64,000 nucleotides of DNA from Pseudopontixanthobacter vadosimaris (GTDB taxonomy: Bacteria > Pseudomonadota > Alphaproteobacteria > Sphingomonadales > Sphingomonadaceae), in assembly GCF_012979275.1 (NCBI RefSeq), contig NZ_JABASZ010000025.1:244873-308872 (forward strand), given 5' to 3'. Position 1 is the first letter of the stretch, and each line of letters begins with the position of its first letter. The notes below the pieces were generated by a model. It had not been told where the DNA came from, made no database searches, and saw only the letters and a program-made list of their open reading frames with translations. A program made the translations under genes and the position numbers. Of this stretch, positions 16,823 through 26,381 are shown piece after piece.

Positions 16823-19030
16823 GTGATAAAGTCTCATTCCACGGTTCGACCCGGCATTTCCACGTTCCTTTGTGGCACTGCCCTGTCTCTTGCGTTCATT
16901 GTGCCGGCCCATGCGCAGGATGCGGACGACGCCGACGCGCTCACTGTCAGCATGCAAACCACGGTCCCGGACGAATATCCGGCAGACGATCTTCACGACC
17001 GGCGCATCGGTCCGGCGAACGAGATCGTCGTGACCGCTGCGGGGATCACGCAGCTCGACGTGCTGGCGGGTACGACGGTGGTCGAAGGCGCCGAATTGCT
17101 TCGCAACATGAACGGCCAGCTGGGCGAAGTGCTGGTCAGCATCCCCGGCGTATCTGCCAGCGGCTTCTCCCCCGGTGCCTCGCGCCCCGTGCTGCGCGGA
17201 TTTTCGGGTGAGCGCGTGAAGGTGCTGGTCGATGGGCTGGGCAATCTCGACGTGTCGAACACCTCCGCCGATCATGCCGTCTCCATCGACCCGCTGACGG
17301 CGGAGCGGATCGAGGTGCTGCGCGGTCCGGCGACATTGCTGTATGGCAGCCAGGCCATCGGCGGCGCGGTCAACGTCATCGACAAGCGCATCCCGCTCCG
17401 CATGCCGAACGAGGCCGTTCATGTCGATGCGATTGCCGCCCTCGATACGGCGGCTGATCTGCGCCAGGGCGGCGTATCGGTCGATCTCCCCGCAGGCGAG
17501 AATTTTGCATTTCATATCGACGGATCGTATAGCCAGACCGACGATCTGGAAGTTCCCGGCTTCACCGTCGCGCCGCAATTGCGGGCGCAGCTGCTGGCAG
17601 AGGCTGCCGCCGAACAGGCGGAGGAGCCCGAAGAGGCGGAAGAACTGCGCGAAGCGGCAGCGCAGCGCGGTGTCTTGCCCAGCAGCGCCACCGAAACCTG
17701 GAGCGCCAATGCAGGCTTTGCCCTGTTCGCAGGCGGCAGCAATCTCGGCGCGTCGATCGGCATCTATGACACGAATTACGGCGTTCCCGGCAGACCGGGC
17801 ACCGGCCACGCCCATGGGGAAGAAGAGGCCGATGCGCCCGGGGCCGATGATGGTGAAGGCGAGCAGGTCTCCATCGGTCTGCGCCAGTATCGCGCCGATT
17901 TTCGCGGCAGCCTCGATATGGGGGATGGGTTCTTTTCCGAACTGAAGACCCGTGCGGGTTACAGCGATTATTCCCATACGGAGTTCGAAGGCGCCGAGAT
18001 CGGCACGGTTTTCGAAGTTCAGGGTATCGAAACGCGCGCTGAACTGGTCCAGCGCGCCCGGGACAGTTGGAACGGTTCGCTCGGCTTCCAGTATTATTTC
18101 CGCGATTTCGACGCCTTCGGTGCCGAAGCTTATGTTCCGCGCAATCGCACCGACCAATATGCGCTGTTCGGCCTGCAGGAAGTGGCGCTCGGCCCGGTGC
18201 AGCTGGAATTTGCCGGTCGCTATGAAAGCACGGATGTCGAATCCGCCCCGCTCGGCATTCAGCGTCACTTCGATGGCCTGTCCGGCGCGGTCGGCGTGGT
18301 GCGCGAAACCGATGCGGGCCTGCGCTTCGGTATCAACGCCAGCCGCGCGGAGCGGGCGCCGAGCGCGGAGGAACTGTTCTCGAACGGCCCGCATATTGCG
18401 ACGCAGGCCTTCGAGATCGGCGATGTGGACCTGTCCACCGAAAGCGCGCTTGGCCTTGAAGGTTTCATGCGCGGGCTGATCGGCGATGCGCAGGTGAGCG
18501 TCGCCATTTTCCGCAGCTGGTTCGACGATTACATCTATCTGGCGGACACGGGGCTGGAGGAAGACGATCTGCCCGTATTCCAATATCTGCAACGTGACGC
18601 GACCTATTCCGGCATAGAGGGGGAAGTGCAGATCCCGCTGATAGAGCGGGACGGGCTCCAGCTGACGGCCGATCTGCGCGGCGACTACATCCGGGCCGAA
18701 CTGGATGACGGTTCACCGCTGCCGCGTATTCCACCCTTCAGTCTGCTTGGTGCGCTGGAAGCGAATACCGCGCGTTTCGACGGGCGCGTCGAGGTGCAAT
18801 ATAATGGCGAGCAGAACCGCACCGCAGCGTTCGAGACGCCAACGGACGATTTCACCTTCGTCAACGCCTCGCTGGCCTGGAAGCCGCTGCGGGGCCAGGA
18901 CAATGTCACCCTGCTGGCGCAGGTGAAGAACATCTTCGATGCTGAGGGCCGCCGCCATGCCAGCTTCACGAAAGATTTCGTTCCGCTGACGGGCCGCAAT
19001 TTCAGGCTGACGCTGCAGAGCAGCTTCTGA
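16823..19030 (+). CDS. TonB-dependent receptor, zinc (ZnuD)-like
   Basis: Outer-membrane TonB-dependent receptor of 735 residues: signal peptide ending at about AHA-Q30, a TonB-box/plug beginning EIVVTAAG, plug motifs RPVLRGFSGERVKVLVDG and IEVLRGPATLLYGSQAIGGAVNVID, then a 22-strand barrel ending in LTLQSSF. Features point to metal rather than siderophore uptake: an extracellular loop with GHAHGEEE (His329, His331) and many acidic residues, and a ZnuD-like SNGPHIATQAFEIG motif (His524). The start is GTG at 16823 after GGAGAG. It ends 4 bases from a convergent gene. Zinc is the best guess; the sequence cannot exclude another divalent metal or cobalamin. Confidence 0.85.
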   Translation: MIKSHSTVRPGISTFLCGTALSLAFIVPAHAQDADDADALTVSMQTTVPDEYPADDLHDRRIGPANEIVVTAAGITQLDVLAGTTVVEGAELLRNMNGQLGEVLVSIPGVSASGFSPGASRPVLRGFSGERVKVLVDGLGNLDVSNTSADHAVSIDPLTAERIEVLRGPATLLYGSQAIGGAVNVIDKRIPLRMPNEAVHVDAIAALDTAADLRQGGVSVDLPAGENFAFHIDGSYSQTDDLEVPGFTVAPQLRAQLLAEAAAEQAEEPEEAEELREAAAQRGVLPSSATETWSANAGFALFAGGSNLGASIGIYDTNYGVPGRPGTGHAHGEEEADAPGADDGEGEQVSIGLRQYRADFRGSLDMGDGFFSELKTRAGYSDYSHTEFEGAEIGTVFEVQGIETRAELVQRARDSWNGSLGFQYYFRDFDAFGAEAYVPRNRTDQYALFGLQEVALGPVQLEFAGRYESTDVESAPLGIQRHFDGLSGAVGVVRETDAGLRFGINASRAERAPSAEELFSNGPHIATQAFEIGDVDLSTESALGLEGFMRGLIGDAQVSVAIFRSWFDDYIYLADTGLEEDDLPVFQYLQRDATYSGIEGEVQIPLIERDGLQLTADLRGDYIRAELDDGSPLPRIPPFSLLGALEANTARFDGRVEVQYNGEQNRTAAFETPTDDFTFVNASLAWKPLRGQDNVTLLAQVKNIFDAEGRRHASFTKDFVPLTGRNFRLTLQSSF

Positions 19031-19034
19031 CGCC

Positions 19035-20213
19035 TCAGTCCTCCACGGCGAAGGTCAGTTCGGCATGTTCGCGCAGCCGGGCGACCAGCGCTTCGCCCAG
19101 CAGCGATCCCGGCGTGCCGATGCCGCCCGGCGCATCGCTATGTAGCAAGGCAATGCCGGTTTCCGCGATCATCCGGCTGGTCGAACCGTAGCCCGGATCG
19201 TAGCGGCCCTTCACGCCATAACGGATGCGCGCGCCATCCGGCATCTCGCCCACGAACAGCACATCGTAATGGCCGTTCATCCGTTCTTCGGCGCTCGGTC
19301 CCTCGCCGGGCTTGGGTCCGCCGTCGCCGAAGGGTGCCTTGACCATGCTGGCGAGGCCCTGAGCCGCCTTCCTGCCCATCTCGCCGGGGCTGGTGAGGAC
19401 CATCTCGTCATAGCGGAAATCCTCGCCATAGGGGTGGCCGCGCAGGAAGTTCGTGCGGTGCACATTCTTGGTGTTGATCGGCGCCATGACGAAGGGGGCG
19501 GCCCAGCTTTTCAGCTCATCGTCATATTGCGGGATCATTCCGTTCGGCTGATCGGGGCCGGTGAAACCCGGCGTCAGGCCGAAAGGGCTGGTCATGATCT
19601 TCATCAGCGACGGTTCCCTGGCGATCGCCCGCATGGTCGCCTTCATGCTGGCCGCGGTCCCGCCGGAGAAAGTGCCCTTCATTTCCCGCACGCGGCCCTT
19701 CACTCGCGGCGCGGGCCGGCCGAAGCGCTTCATCGCTTCTTTCTGCAGCATCAGCACGCCAAGATCGAAGGGGATGGAATCGAAGCCCGAGGAGAAGCAG
19801 ATGCGCGCGCCGCTCCGCTTTGCCTGCGCCTCGTAGCGGTCGATCATCTGCCGCATCCAGGCCGGTTCGCCCGACAGATCGGCATAATCGGTGCCCGCCG
19901 CCACGCAGGCGGCCACCAGAGGTTCGCCATGGAGCGTGTAAGGGCCGACGGTCGTGATGACGACGCGCGTATCTTCGCACATGGCGCGCAGCGAGGCGGT
20001 GTCCCCGGCATCGGCGACGACCAGCGGCGTATCCTCCGGCGCCCCGATCAGCGAGCGCACCTCTTCCAGCTTCGCCCTGTTGCGGCCGGCCATGGCCCAG
20101 CGGGGCGCATCGCCGCGTCCGGCATAATGCGTGGCCAGATATTCCGCGACCAGCCTGCCGGTATAGCCGGTGGCGCCATAGACCACGATGTCGAATATGC
20201 GTGTCTCTGCCAT
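19035..20213 (-). CDS. saccharopine dehydrogenase-like NAD(P)-binding oxidoreductase
   Basis: 392 residues, with an N-terminal Rossmann motif DIVVYGATGYTGRLVAEYL and the family segments VVITTVGPYTLHGEPLVAAC and GTDYADLSGEP. This is the saccharopine-dehydrogenase-like group that includes mycobacterial trans-acting enoyl reductases; the internal FSGGTAASM and GFDSIPFDLGV motifs match. True lysine metabolism is unlikely. It probably reduces or modifies a lipid-derived substrate, but the substrate is unknown. It stands between a receptor gene and dcd with no operon partner. Confidence 0.85.
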   Translation of the reverse strand: MAETRIFDIVVYGATGYTGRLVAEYLATHYAGRGDAPRWAMAGRNRAKLEEVRSLIGAPEDTPLVVADAGDTASLRAMCEDTRVVITTVGPYTLHGEPLVAACVAAGTDYADLSGEPAWMRQMIDRYEAQAKRSGARICFSSGFDSIPFDLGVLMLQKEAMKRFGRPAPRVKGRVREMKGTFSGGTAASMKATMRAIAREPSLMKIMTSPFGLTPGFTGPDQPNGMIPQYDDELKSWAAPFVMAPINTKNVHRTNFLRGHPYGEDFRYDEMVLTSPGEMGRKAAQGLASMVKAPFGDGGPKPGEGPSAEERMNGHYDVLFVGEMPDGARIRYGVKGRYDPGYGSTSRMIAETGIALLHSDAPGGIGTPGSLLGEALVARLREHAELTFAVED

Positions 20214-20289
20214 GCTTTGTGCTCCTGTTTCGAGGCAGGATGATGCAGCGGGCGCGGCCTGTCAAAGTGTCGTTCGTGAAGCCCGCTGT

Positions 20290-20844
20290 TCAGAGCCGGG
20301 GCAGGGTCACTCCGCGCTGGCCCATATATTTGCCCGCCCGGTCGGCATAGGTCGTCTCGCAGCGTTCGTTCCCCTTCAGGAACAGGAACTGGCACGCCCC
20401 TTCATTGGCATAGATGCGGGCGGGCAGCGGGGTCGTATTGGAAAATTCCAGCGTCACATGGCCTTCCCAGCCGGGTTCCAGGGGGGTCACGTTCACGATG
20501 ATGCCGCAGCGCGCATAGGTGCTCTTGCCAAGGCAGATGACCAGCACATCGTCGGGCACGCGGAAATATTCGACCGTGCGGGCCAGCGCGAAACTGTTGG
20601 GCGGGATGACGCAGACATCGGTGCGCCGGTCGACGAAGCTGTTGGCGGCGAAATCCTTGGGGTCGACGATGGCGGAATCGACATTGGTGAAGATCTTGAA
20701 ATCCTCCGCCACCCGCGCGTCATAGCCATAGGAACTGAGGCCGTAGGAGATACAGCCCTCGCGCCGCTGCGCTTCCACGAAGGGTTCGATCATCCCGTGC
20801 TCCGTGGCCTGGATCCGAATCCATTTGTCGCTGAGAATCGCCAT
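20290..20844 (-). CDS. dcd: dCTP deaminase
   Basis: 184-residue dCTP deaminase, converting dCTP to dUTP for dTMP synthesis. Motifs: [10 protein letters not shown] near the N terminus, [15 protein letters not shown], the active-site region [35 protein letters not shown] with the catalytic Glu, and the closing [12 protein letters not shown]. The start at 20844 (MAILSDKW) is preferred over the longer frame because it matches the family length and N terminus. Confidence 0.96.
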   Translation of the reverse strand: MAILSDKWIRIQATEHGMIEPFVEAQRREGCISYGLSSYGYDARVAEDFKIFTNVDSAIVDPKDFAANSFVDRRTDVCVIPPNSFALARTVEYFRVPDDVLVICLGKSTYARCGIIVNVTPLEPGWEGHVTLEFSNTTPLPARIYANEGACQFLFLKGNERCETTYADRAGKYMGQRGVTLPRL

Positions 20845-20930
20845 GAAGGTAGTCTCGGCGTCGGCGGGGCGGCGCACAAGGGCGCGGGCGCTCTTATCCC
20901 CCTTGCCGAAGCGATATCAGGCCAGAGCTC

Positions 20931-21461
20931 TCAATCCACCTGTTCAGCGCCGAGCTGGGGATTGAGCGTGGTGATGTGGTTCAGCCATTTCTTCGGTCGG
21001 CGCAGCATGTCCTTCGGATAGTCGACCTCCAGCCCGGCGATCTGCGCCATACGGCCCACGAAATGGATGCAGTTGCGCGTGTCGAGATCGTAATATTTGC
21101 CCGGCGCATCGCGCCATTTCACCATTTCCGCCACGATCTGGTGATATTGTTCGTCGCTGATCGGTACGGTGAAATGCCGGTTGGTCTTGCGGACATATTT
21201 CGGTTCTTCCACCATGACATCGTGATAGACGGGGCCGTTCAGCACCGCGATGCTGGCGCTCTTGGCCGTGAAGCCGTAATTTTCCGACACGGTTTCACCG
21301 GTTTCGTCCAGCGTCCCTTCCAGCACCACGAAAGTGTGCGGGTAGCGTCCGAACAGCACCGATCCGTTGAAGCTGTGGAAGCTGAGCAGAACCTCTGCCG
21401 CGGCGGGGCCGGACCACAGCAGGACGGACAGGGACGCGAGCAGCGCGAGAAAACGTTTCAT
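20931..21461 (-). CDS. secreted protein with permuted NlpC/P60-like pattern
   Basis: 176 residues with a cleavable signal peptide (ending near PAAAEV). The mature domain has a conserved His early (RYPHTFVVLEGT) and a Cys-His pair later (DTRNCIHFVGRMAQ). That order, His before Cys, is that of circularly permuted papain-like NlpC/P60 or DUF4105-like enzymes, so a periplasmic peptidase or amidase role is possible. No specific family is assigned. It lies 86 bases from dcd, same strand. Confidence 0.65.
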   Translation of the reverse strand: MKRFLALLASLSVLLWSGPAAAEVLLSFHSFNGSVLFGRYPHTFVVLEGTLDETGETVSENYGFTAKSASIAVLNGPVYHDVMVEEPKYVRKTNRHFTVPISDEQYHQIVAEMVKWRDAPGKYYDLDTRNCIHFVGRMAQIAGLEVDYPKDMLRRPKKWLNHITTLNPQLGAEQVD

Positions 21462-21570
21462 GGCAGCGTGTTAATCCCTTCCTGCATGAATGCACGGTGA
21501 AAATGGGCTGCGGACCGCGACGTCGTGCCCCGCTCCGGCAAGCACCGATTTTCGCCCCGATCGCAATCGA

Positions 21571-24500
21571 TCAACCCGACAGCAGCGACGCGTTGCCGCC
21601 CGCCGCCGTGGTGTCGATGCAGACCACCCGTTCCGTCGCGAAACGGGCGACGTAATTCGGGCCGCCCGCCTTCGGCCCGGTGCCGGACAGCCCCTCGCCG
21701 CCGAAAGGCTGGCTTTCGACCACCGCCCCGATCTGGTTCCGGTTGACGTAGAAATTGCCGACTTTCGCGCGCTGTTCGATGAAGCGGCGCGTGGATTCGA
21801 TCCGGCTGTGCAAGCCCAGCGTCAGGCCATAGCCTGTCGCGTTGATGTCATCGATCACCTTGCCGAGATCGTCGCTTTTGAACCTGGCGACATGCAGCAC
21901 CGGCCCGAAATTCTCCCGCTTCAGATCGAGGATCGAGCCGATCTCGATGATGGTGGGGGCGACATAGCAGCCGGCGGCGGTGTCGGCCGGCAATTCACGC
22001 CGCCACACGGTCCGCCCGGCCTTGCCGCGCCGTGCGACATGCCTCTCCAGCGCCGCCTGCGCGTCCTGGTCGATGACCGGGCCGACATCGGTGGAAAGTT
22101 CCGCCGGATTGCCGATGTCCAGAACCTCGAAAGCGCCGCGGATCATTTCAATTACATCATCGGCAATGTCGTCCTGCAGATACAGCATCCGCAGCGCCGA
22201 ACAGCGCTGGCCCGCGCTCTGGAAAGCGCTGGCGACGATATCGCGTGTCACCTGTTCGGGGAGGGCGGAGCTGTCGACGATCATCGCGTTCTGACCGCCG
22301 GTTTCGGCGATGAAGGTGGCGATCGGCCCTTCGCGCGCGGCCAGCACCCGGTTGATGATCCGCGCCGTGTCGGTCGACCCGGTGAAGGCGACGCCCGCCA
22401 GACGCGGATCGGCGGTCAGCCATTCGCCCACATCGCCCGCACCCGGCATCAACTGGAAAACCTCCTCCGGAATGCCCGCCTTGTGGCACAGTTCCACCGC
22501 CAGAGCGGCGATCAGCGGGGTCTGTTCCGCAGGCTTCGCCACCACCGTATTGCCGGCGGCAAGCGCAGCCGCAGCGGGGCCGATGAAGATGGCGAGCGGG
22601 AAATTCCACGGGCTGATGGTGACGAAGACGCCGCGCCCGGCATAGGACAGGCGGTTTTCCTCGCCCGTGGGGCCGGGCAGGGGGAACGATCCGCTGAACA
22701 GCCGCCGCGCTTCCACGGCATAATAGCGCAGGAAATCGACCGCCTCGCGCAGTTCCAGCACGGCGTCGGCCAGCGTCTTGCCGGCCTCGCGCTGGCACAG
22801 CGACAGGAATTCGTCCGCATGGGCCTCGAATTCATCCGCCGCCGCTTCCAGCAGCAAGGCGCGTTTTTCGCCGCCCAGACGGTTCCAGCCCGGCTGGATC
22901 GCCACGGCGCGGGCGATGCCTTCGCTTACCTCCACCTGCAGGGCATCGCGGCGGGTGCCGATCTCGATGCTCAAATCCTGCGGCTTGGTGATCGGCGCGA
23001 CCTCGCCTTCATCGTCGCTGCGGAAGGTGGGTTCGGCATGCCATTTGCGGCTCCGCAAGGCGTCCAGACGCTGCAGCAGCGGCTCGCGCACCAGCGGGTC
23101 GGACAGATCAATGCCGAGGCTGTTGACGCGCCCCGGAAAGATCTCCGCAGGCAGGGGGATGCGCGGATTGCGATAGTCCTCCAGCGCCTGCATGTCGGAA
23201 ACCGGGTCGCTCGTCAAGTCCGAAACCGGCACATTCGCATCGGCCATCCGGTTGACGAAGGACGAATTTGCGCCGTTTTCCAGCAGGCGGCGAACCAGAT
23301 AGGCCAGCAGGTCCTTGTGCCCGCCGGTGGGCGCATAGATGCGGACCGGCGTGGCCCGGTGCCCGCGCGCGCGTTCCAGATCGCGCAATTCGGCATAGAC
23401 TTCCTCGCCCATGCCGTGGAGACGCTGGAATTCGAAATCCTGCCCATGCCCGCCGCTCGCCGCCAAGGCCTTGATCGCAGCGATGGTGTAGGCGTTGTGG
23501 GTGGCGAATGCCGGATGAATGGCATCATTCGCGGCCAGCAGCCTTGCGGCGCAGGCGAGGTAGGAAATGTCCGTTCCCAGCTTGCGGGTGAAGACCGGGT
23601 AATCGGACAGGCCGCCGACCTGCGCCAGCTTGATCTCCGTATCCCAATAAGCGCCCTTGACCAGCCGGACGAAGAACTTGCGTCCGAACCTGCGGGCCAG
23701 CGCAGCGGTCCAGTCGCACAGCGGCACCGCGCGTTTCTGATAGGCCTGAATGGCGAGGCCGAAACCGTTCCAGTCGCTGTCATCGGCGCGGCGGAACAGC
23801 GCATCGTCCGTCGCCAGTTCCTCGATGATATCGAGGCTGACTTCCAGCCGCTCGGCCTCCTCCGCATCGATGGTGAAGTGGATATTGGCATCACGCGCCT
23901 TCACCGCCAGACCCCGTATCACCGGCACCAGGAAGGCGCGGGCCGCTTCGGCATGGAAGAAATCATATTTGGGATAGAGCGCCGACAGCTTGACCGAGAT
24001 ACCGGGCGACCCCTCCACCGTGCCGTCCGCCTCTGCCGCCAGCCGGTCGAGCGCCTCGGCATAGGAGATGCGATAGCGTTCGGCATCGGCCATGGTCATC
24101 GCGCCTTCGCCCAGCATGTCGAAACTGTGGGTCAGCCCGTCGCGGCGTTCGGGCACGGCGCGCTTCAGCGATTCCTGGATGGTGCGGCCATAGACGAATT
24201 GCCCGCCGAGGATCCGCATCGCCTGCAATGTCGCCTGCCGGATGACGGGTTCGCCAAGGCGGCCGATGGTCCGCTTCAGCACCTTGCCCATGCCGCGCTG
24301 CGTTTCGTCGGGCCGGTCGAGAACCTCGCCCGTCAGCATCAGCGAGAAAGTCGCGGCGTTGACGAAAGTGGAATCGCTGGCACCCACGTGCTCCACCCAG
24401 GCGATATCGCCGATCTTGTCCTTGATCAGCGCATCGGCGGTGCGGGCATCGGGCACACGCAGCAGCGCTTCGGCAAGGCACATCAGGGCGATGCCTTCAT

Positions 24501-24714
24501 GGGTGCCGAGGCCATATTGTTGCAGGAAGGCATCGATGCCGCTGGCCTTGCGCCGCCGCGCCCCCTGGATCAGCCGGGCGGCAATGGCCGCGGCATCGTC
24601 ATGCAGGGCCGTCGCGGGCGCTGCCTGACGCATCCGTTCGGCGACACAGGCGTTCTCTTCCTGCCGGTAGGCCTTGCGGAGCTTCATGCGGTCGAGGTTG
24701 CGGGGTGCGGTCAT
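21571..24714 (-). CDS. putA: bifunctional proline dehydrogenase / pyrroline-5-carboxylate dehydrogenase
   Basis: 1047-residue PutA that oxidises proline to glutamate. The proline dehydrogenase barrel is in the N-terminal half (FFVRLVKGAYWDTEIKLAQ, NSSFVNRMADANVPVSDL); the aldehyde dehydrogenase is in the C-terminal half (ISPWNFPLAIFIGPAAAALAAGNTVVAKPAEQTPL, VAFTGSTDTAR, catalytic Glu in AETGGQNAM and Cys in SAGQRCSALR). There is no N-terminal ribbon-helix-helix DNA-binding domain of the E. coli type, so this is the non-regulatory, shorter PutA. It lies downstream of glpD on the same strand with a 78-base gap. Confidence 0.97.
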   Translation of the reverse strand: MTAPRNLDRMKLRKAYRQEENACVAERMRQAAPATALHDDAAAIAARLIQGARRRKASGIDAFLQQYGLGTHEGIALMCLAEALLRVPDARTADALIKDKIGDIAWVEHVGASDSTFVNAATFSLMLTGEVLDRPDETQRGMGKVLKRTIGRLGEPVIRQATLQAMRILGGQFVYGRTIQESLKRAVPERRDGLTHSFDMLGEGAMTMADAERYRISYAEALDRLAAEADGTVEGSPGISVKLSALYPKYDFFHAEAARAFLVPVIRGLAVKARDANIHFTIDAEEAERLEVSLDIIEELATDDALFRRADDSDWNGFGLAIQAYQKRAVPLCDWTAALARRFGRKFFVRLVKGAYWDTEIKLAQVGGLSDYPVFTRKLGTDISYLACAARLLAANDAIHPAFATHNAYTIAAIKALAASGGHGQDFEFQRLHGMGEEVYAELRDLERARGHRATPVRIYAPTGGHKDLLAYLVRRLLENGANSSFVNRMADANVPVSDLTSDPVSDMQALEDYRNPRIPLPAEIFPGRVNSLGIDLSDPLVREPLLQRLDALRSRKWHAEPTFRSDDEGEVAPITKPQDLSIEIGTRRDALQVEVSEGIARAVAIQPGWNRLGGEKRALLLEAAADEFEAHADEFLSLCQREAGKTLADAVLELREAVDFLRYYAVEARRLFSGSFPLPGPTGEENRLSYAGRGVFVTISPWNFPLAIFIGPAAAALAAGNTVVAKPAEQTPLIAALAVELCHKAGIPEEVFQLMPGAGDVGEWLTADPRLAGVAFTGSTDTARIINRVLAAREGPIATFIAETGGQNAMIVDSSALPEQVTRDIVASAFQSAGQRCSALRMLYLQDDIADDVIEMIRGAFEVLDIGNPAELSTDVGPVIDQDAQAALERHVARRGKAGRTVWRRELPADTAAGCYVAPTIIEIGSILDLKRENFGPVLHVARFKSDDLGKVIDDINATGYGLTLGLHSRIESTRRFIEQRAKVGNFYVNRNQIGAVVESQPFGGEGLSGTGPKAGGPNYVARFATERVVCIDTTAAGGNASLLSG

Positions 24715-24792
24715 TGTGCCTCATTGTCGGATGGAGTCGCGGTAATCGCAGCGATGTGGACGTCCCGAACGGCGCTTTCAAGCGAAGTCGCG

Positions 24793-26313
24793 CTATCGGG
24801 CGAGAGCGGGGGCCGGATGCGACGAGCGGGCGGCGTACCACTTCGTGATCCGCGCACAGGCGTGGTCATCCAGATGCAGGCCGAGCTTTGAGCGCCGCCA
24901 CAGAACGTCCTCGCCCGTATCGGCGAATTCCTCGTCCATCAGGTAACGAAGCTCTGCCTCGAAGACGCCGTGACCGAAATGCTCGCCGAGATCGCCATGC
25001 GAGCGGGCACCACCCAGCACTTCGTGGATGCGCGTGCCATAGGCCCGGGCAAGCCGCAGCAGCGTTTCGGGGGCGAGGAAAGAATAGCGTTCTCCCAGCG
25101 GCCAGAGAAAACCGTCGAAATCGGCGTCAGCGATATCGCCGCCGGGCAGATGGGCATCGCGCGTCCATGCCGGACCCATCGGCAGATGCTTCGCCAGCCG
25201 GTCGAGCCCGTGTTCGGCAAGCTTGCGGAAGGTGGTGATCTTCCCGCCGTAAATCGAGAGCAGGGGCGCCGCGTGACGATCCGCAGTGTCTCCCGTATCG
25301 AGTTCGAAGACATAGTCGCGGGTCACGGCCGCATTGCTCTTCGCATTGTCTTCGTAAAGCGGGCGGACACCGGCATAGGTTGAAACCACGTCGCCGGGCG
25401 TCACATGGCTGCGGAAATATTCGCTGGCGGCACGGCAGAGGTAATCGCGCTCCTGCTCGCTGATTCGCACGTCGTCGCGATTCCCGTCGAACAGCTGGTC
25501 CGTGGTTCCGATCAGCGTGTAGTCGCGCTCATATGGTATGGCAAAGACGATGCGTCCGTCGCCATTCTGGAAGATGTAGCAATGCGGGCCATCGTACCAG
25601 CGGGGCACGATGATATGGCTGCCCTTCACCAGGCGGACATGAGGCCTGGCTCGCGCGCCCAACCCCATGCGGGCGACGTCGTCGACCCAGGGGCCAGCGG
25701 CATTGACCACCGCCCGCGCTTTCACGCTTCGGGTCGCTCCATCGGCGCTGCGCAGGGTCGCCACCCAATGATCCGCCTGCCGCTCCAGCGCCGTGCACAT
25801 CGTGCGGGTCAGCACCTCGGCACCGCGTTCCCGCGCATCGACAGCGCACAGCACCGTCAGGCGCGAATCCTCCACCCAGCAGTCGGAATATTCGAAGCCG
25901 CGCCGCAGCCGGTCCTGCAGGATGGAGCGATGCGGCGCATCCGTGAGGTCCACGCCGTGGCTGGCGGGCAGGGTGCGCGTGCCGCCGAGCCGGTCGTAGA
26001 GGAACAGGCCCGCCCGCAGCATCCATGCGGGGCGCAGTCCCCTGTCATGCGGCAGGACGAAGCGCAGCGGCCAGATGATATGCGGCGCGGCTTTCAGCAG
26101 CACCTCGCGCTCCGCCAGGGCCTCGCGCACCAGGCGAAATTCGTAATGTTCGAGATAGCGTAGGCCTCCATGCACCAACTTGGTGCTGGCGGACGAGGTG
26201 TGCTGTGCCAGATCGTCCTTTTCGCACAGGGTGACGGACAGGCCGCGCCCGGCGGCGTCGCGGGCGATGCCTGTCCCGTTGATCCCCCCGCCGATGATCA
26301 GAATATCCTGCAT
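24793..26313 (-). CDS. glpD: aerobic glycerol-3-phosphate dehydrogenase
   Basis: 506-residue FAD-dependent, membrane-associated enzyme oxidising glycerol-3-phosphate to dihydroxyacetone phosphate and feeding electrons to quinone. The N-terminal FAD motif is ILIIGGGINGTGIARDAAGRG, followed by TSSASTKLVHGGLRYLEHYEF, the RAVVNAAGPWVDDVARM segment and the DYTLIGTTDQ motif. The C-terminal helical domain (RYLMDEEFADTGEDVLWRRSKLGLHL) is complete. No glpK or glpF is next to it, so glycerol uptake genes must lie elsewhere if present. Confidence 0.97.
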   Translation of the reverse strand: MQDILIIGGGINGTGIARDAAGRGLSVTLCEKDDLAQHTSSASTKLVHGGLRYLEHYEFRLVREALAEREVLLKAAPHIIWPLRFVLPHDRGLRPAWMLRAGLFLYDRLGGTRTLPASHGVDLTDAPHRSILQDRLRRGFEYSDCWVEDSRLTVLCAVDARERGAEVLTRTMCTALERQADHWVATLRSADGATRSVKARAVVNAAGPWVDDVARMGLGARARPHVRLVKGSHIIVPRWYDGPHCYIFQNGDGRIVFAIPYERDYTLIGTTDQLFDGNRDDVRISEQERDYLCRAASEYFRSHVTPGDVVSTYAGVRPLYEDNAKSNAAVTRDYVFELDTGDTADRHAAPLLSIYGGKITTFRKLAEHGLDRLAKHLPMGPAWTRDAHLPGGDIADADFDGFLWPLGERYSFLAPETLLRLARAYGTRIHEVLGGARSHGDLGEHFGHGVFEAELRYLMDEEFADTGEDVLWRRSKLGLHLDDHACARITKWYAARSSHPAPALAR

Positions 26314-26381
26314 CGTAGCCTCCTATAAGCGGGCGGACCGCGCTTGGCGAGTGAGCTGGCGGCGATGCAGGAGTAAACGGC

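Noticed and set aside
16801..16835. Zur box before the zinc-type receptor
   Set aside because: Only a GAGA/TCTC imperfect palindrome overlapping the start codon is present, too weak to call.
21490..24891. 1133-codon plus-strand open frame across putA
   Set aside because: It is antisense to putA; its composition (Asp/Arg/His/Gln-rich without domains) is that of a GC-rich shadow frame.
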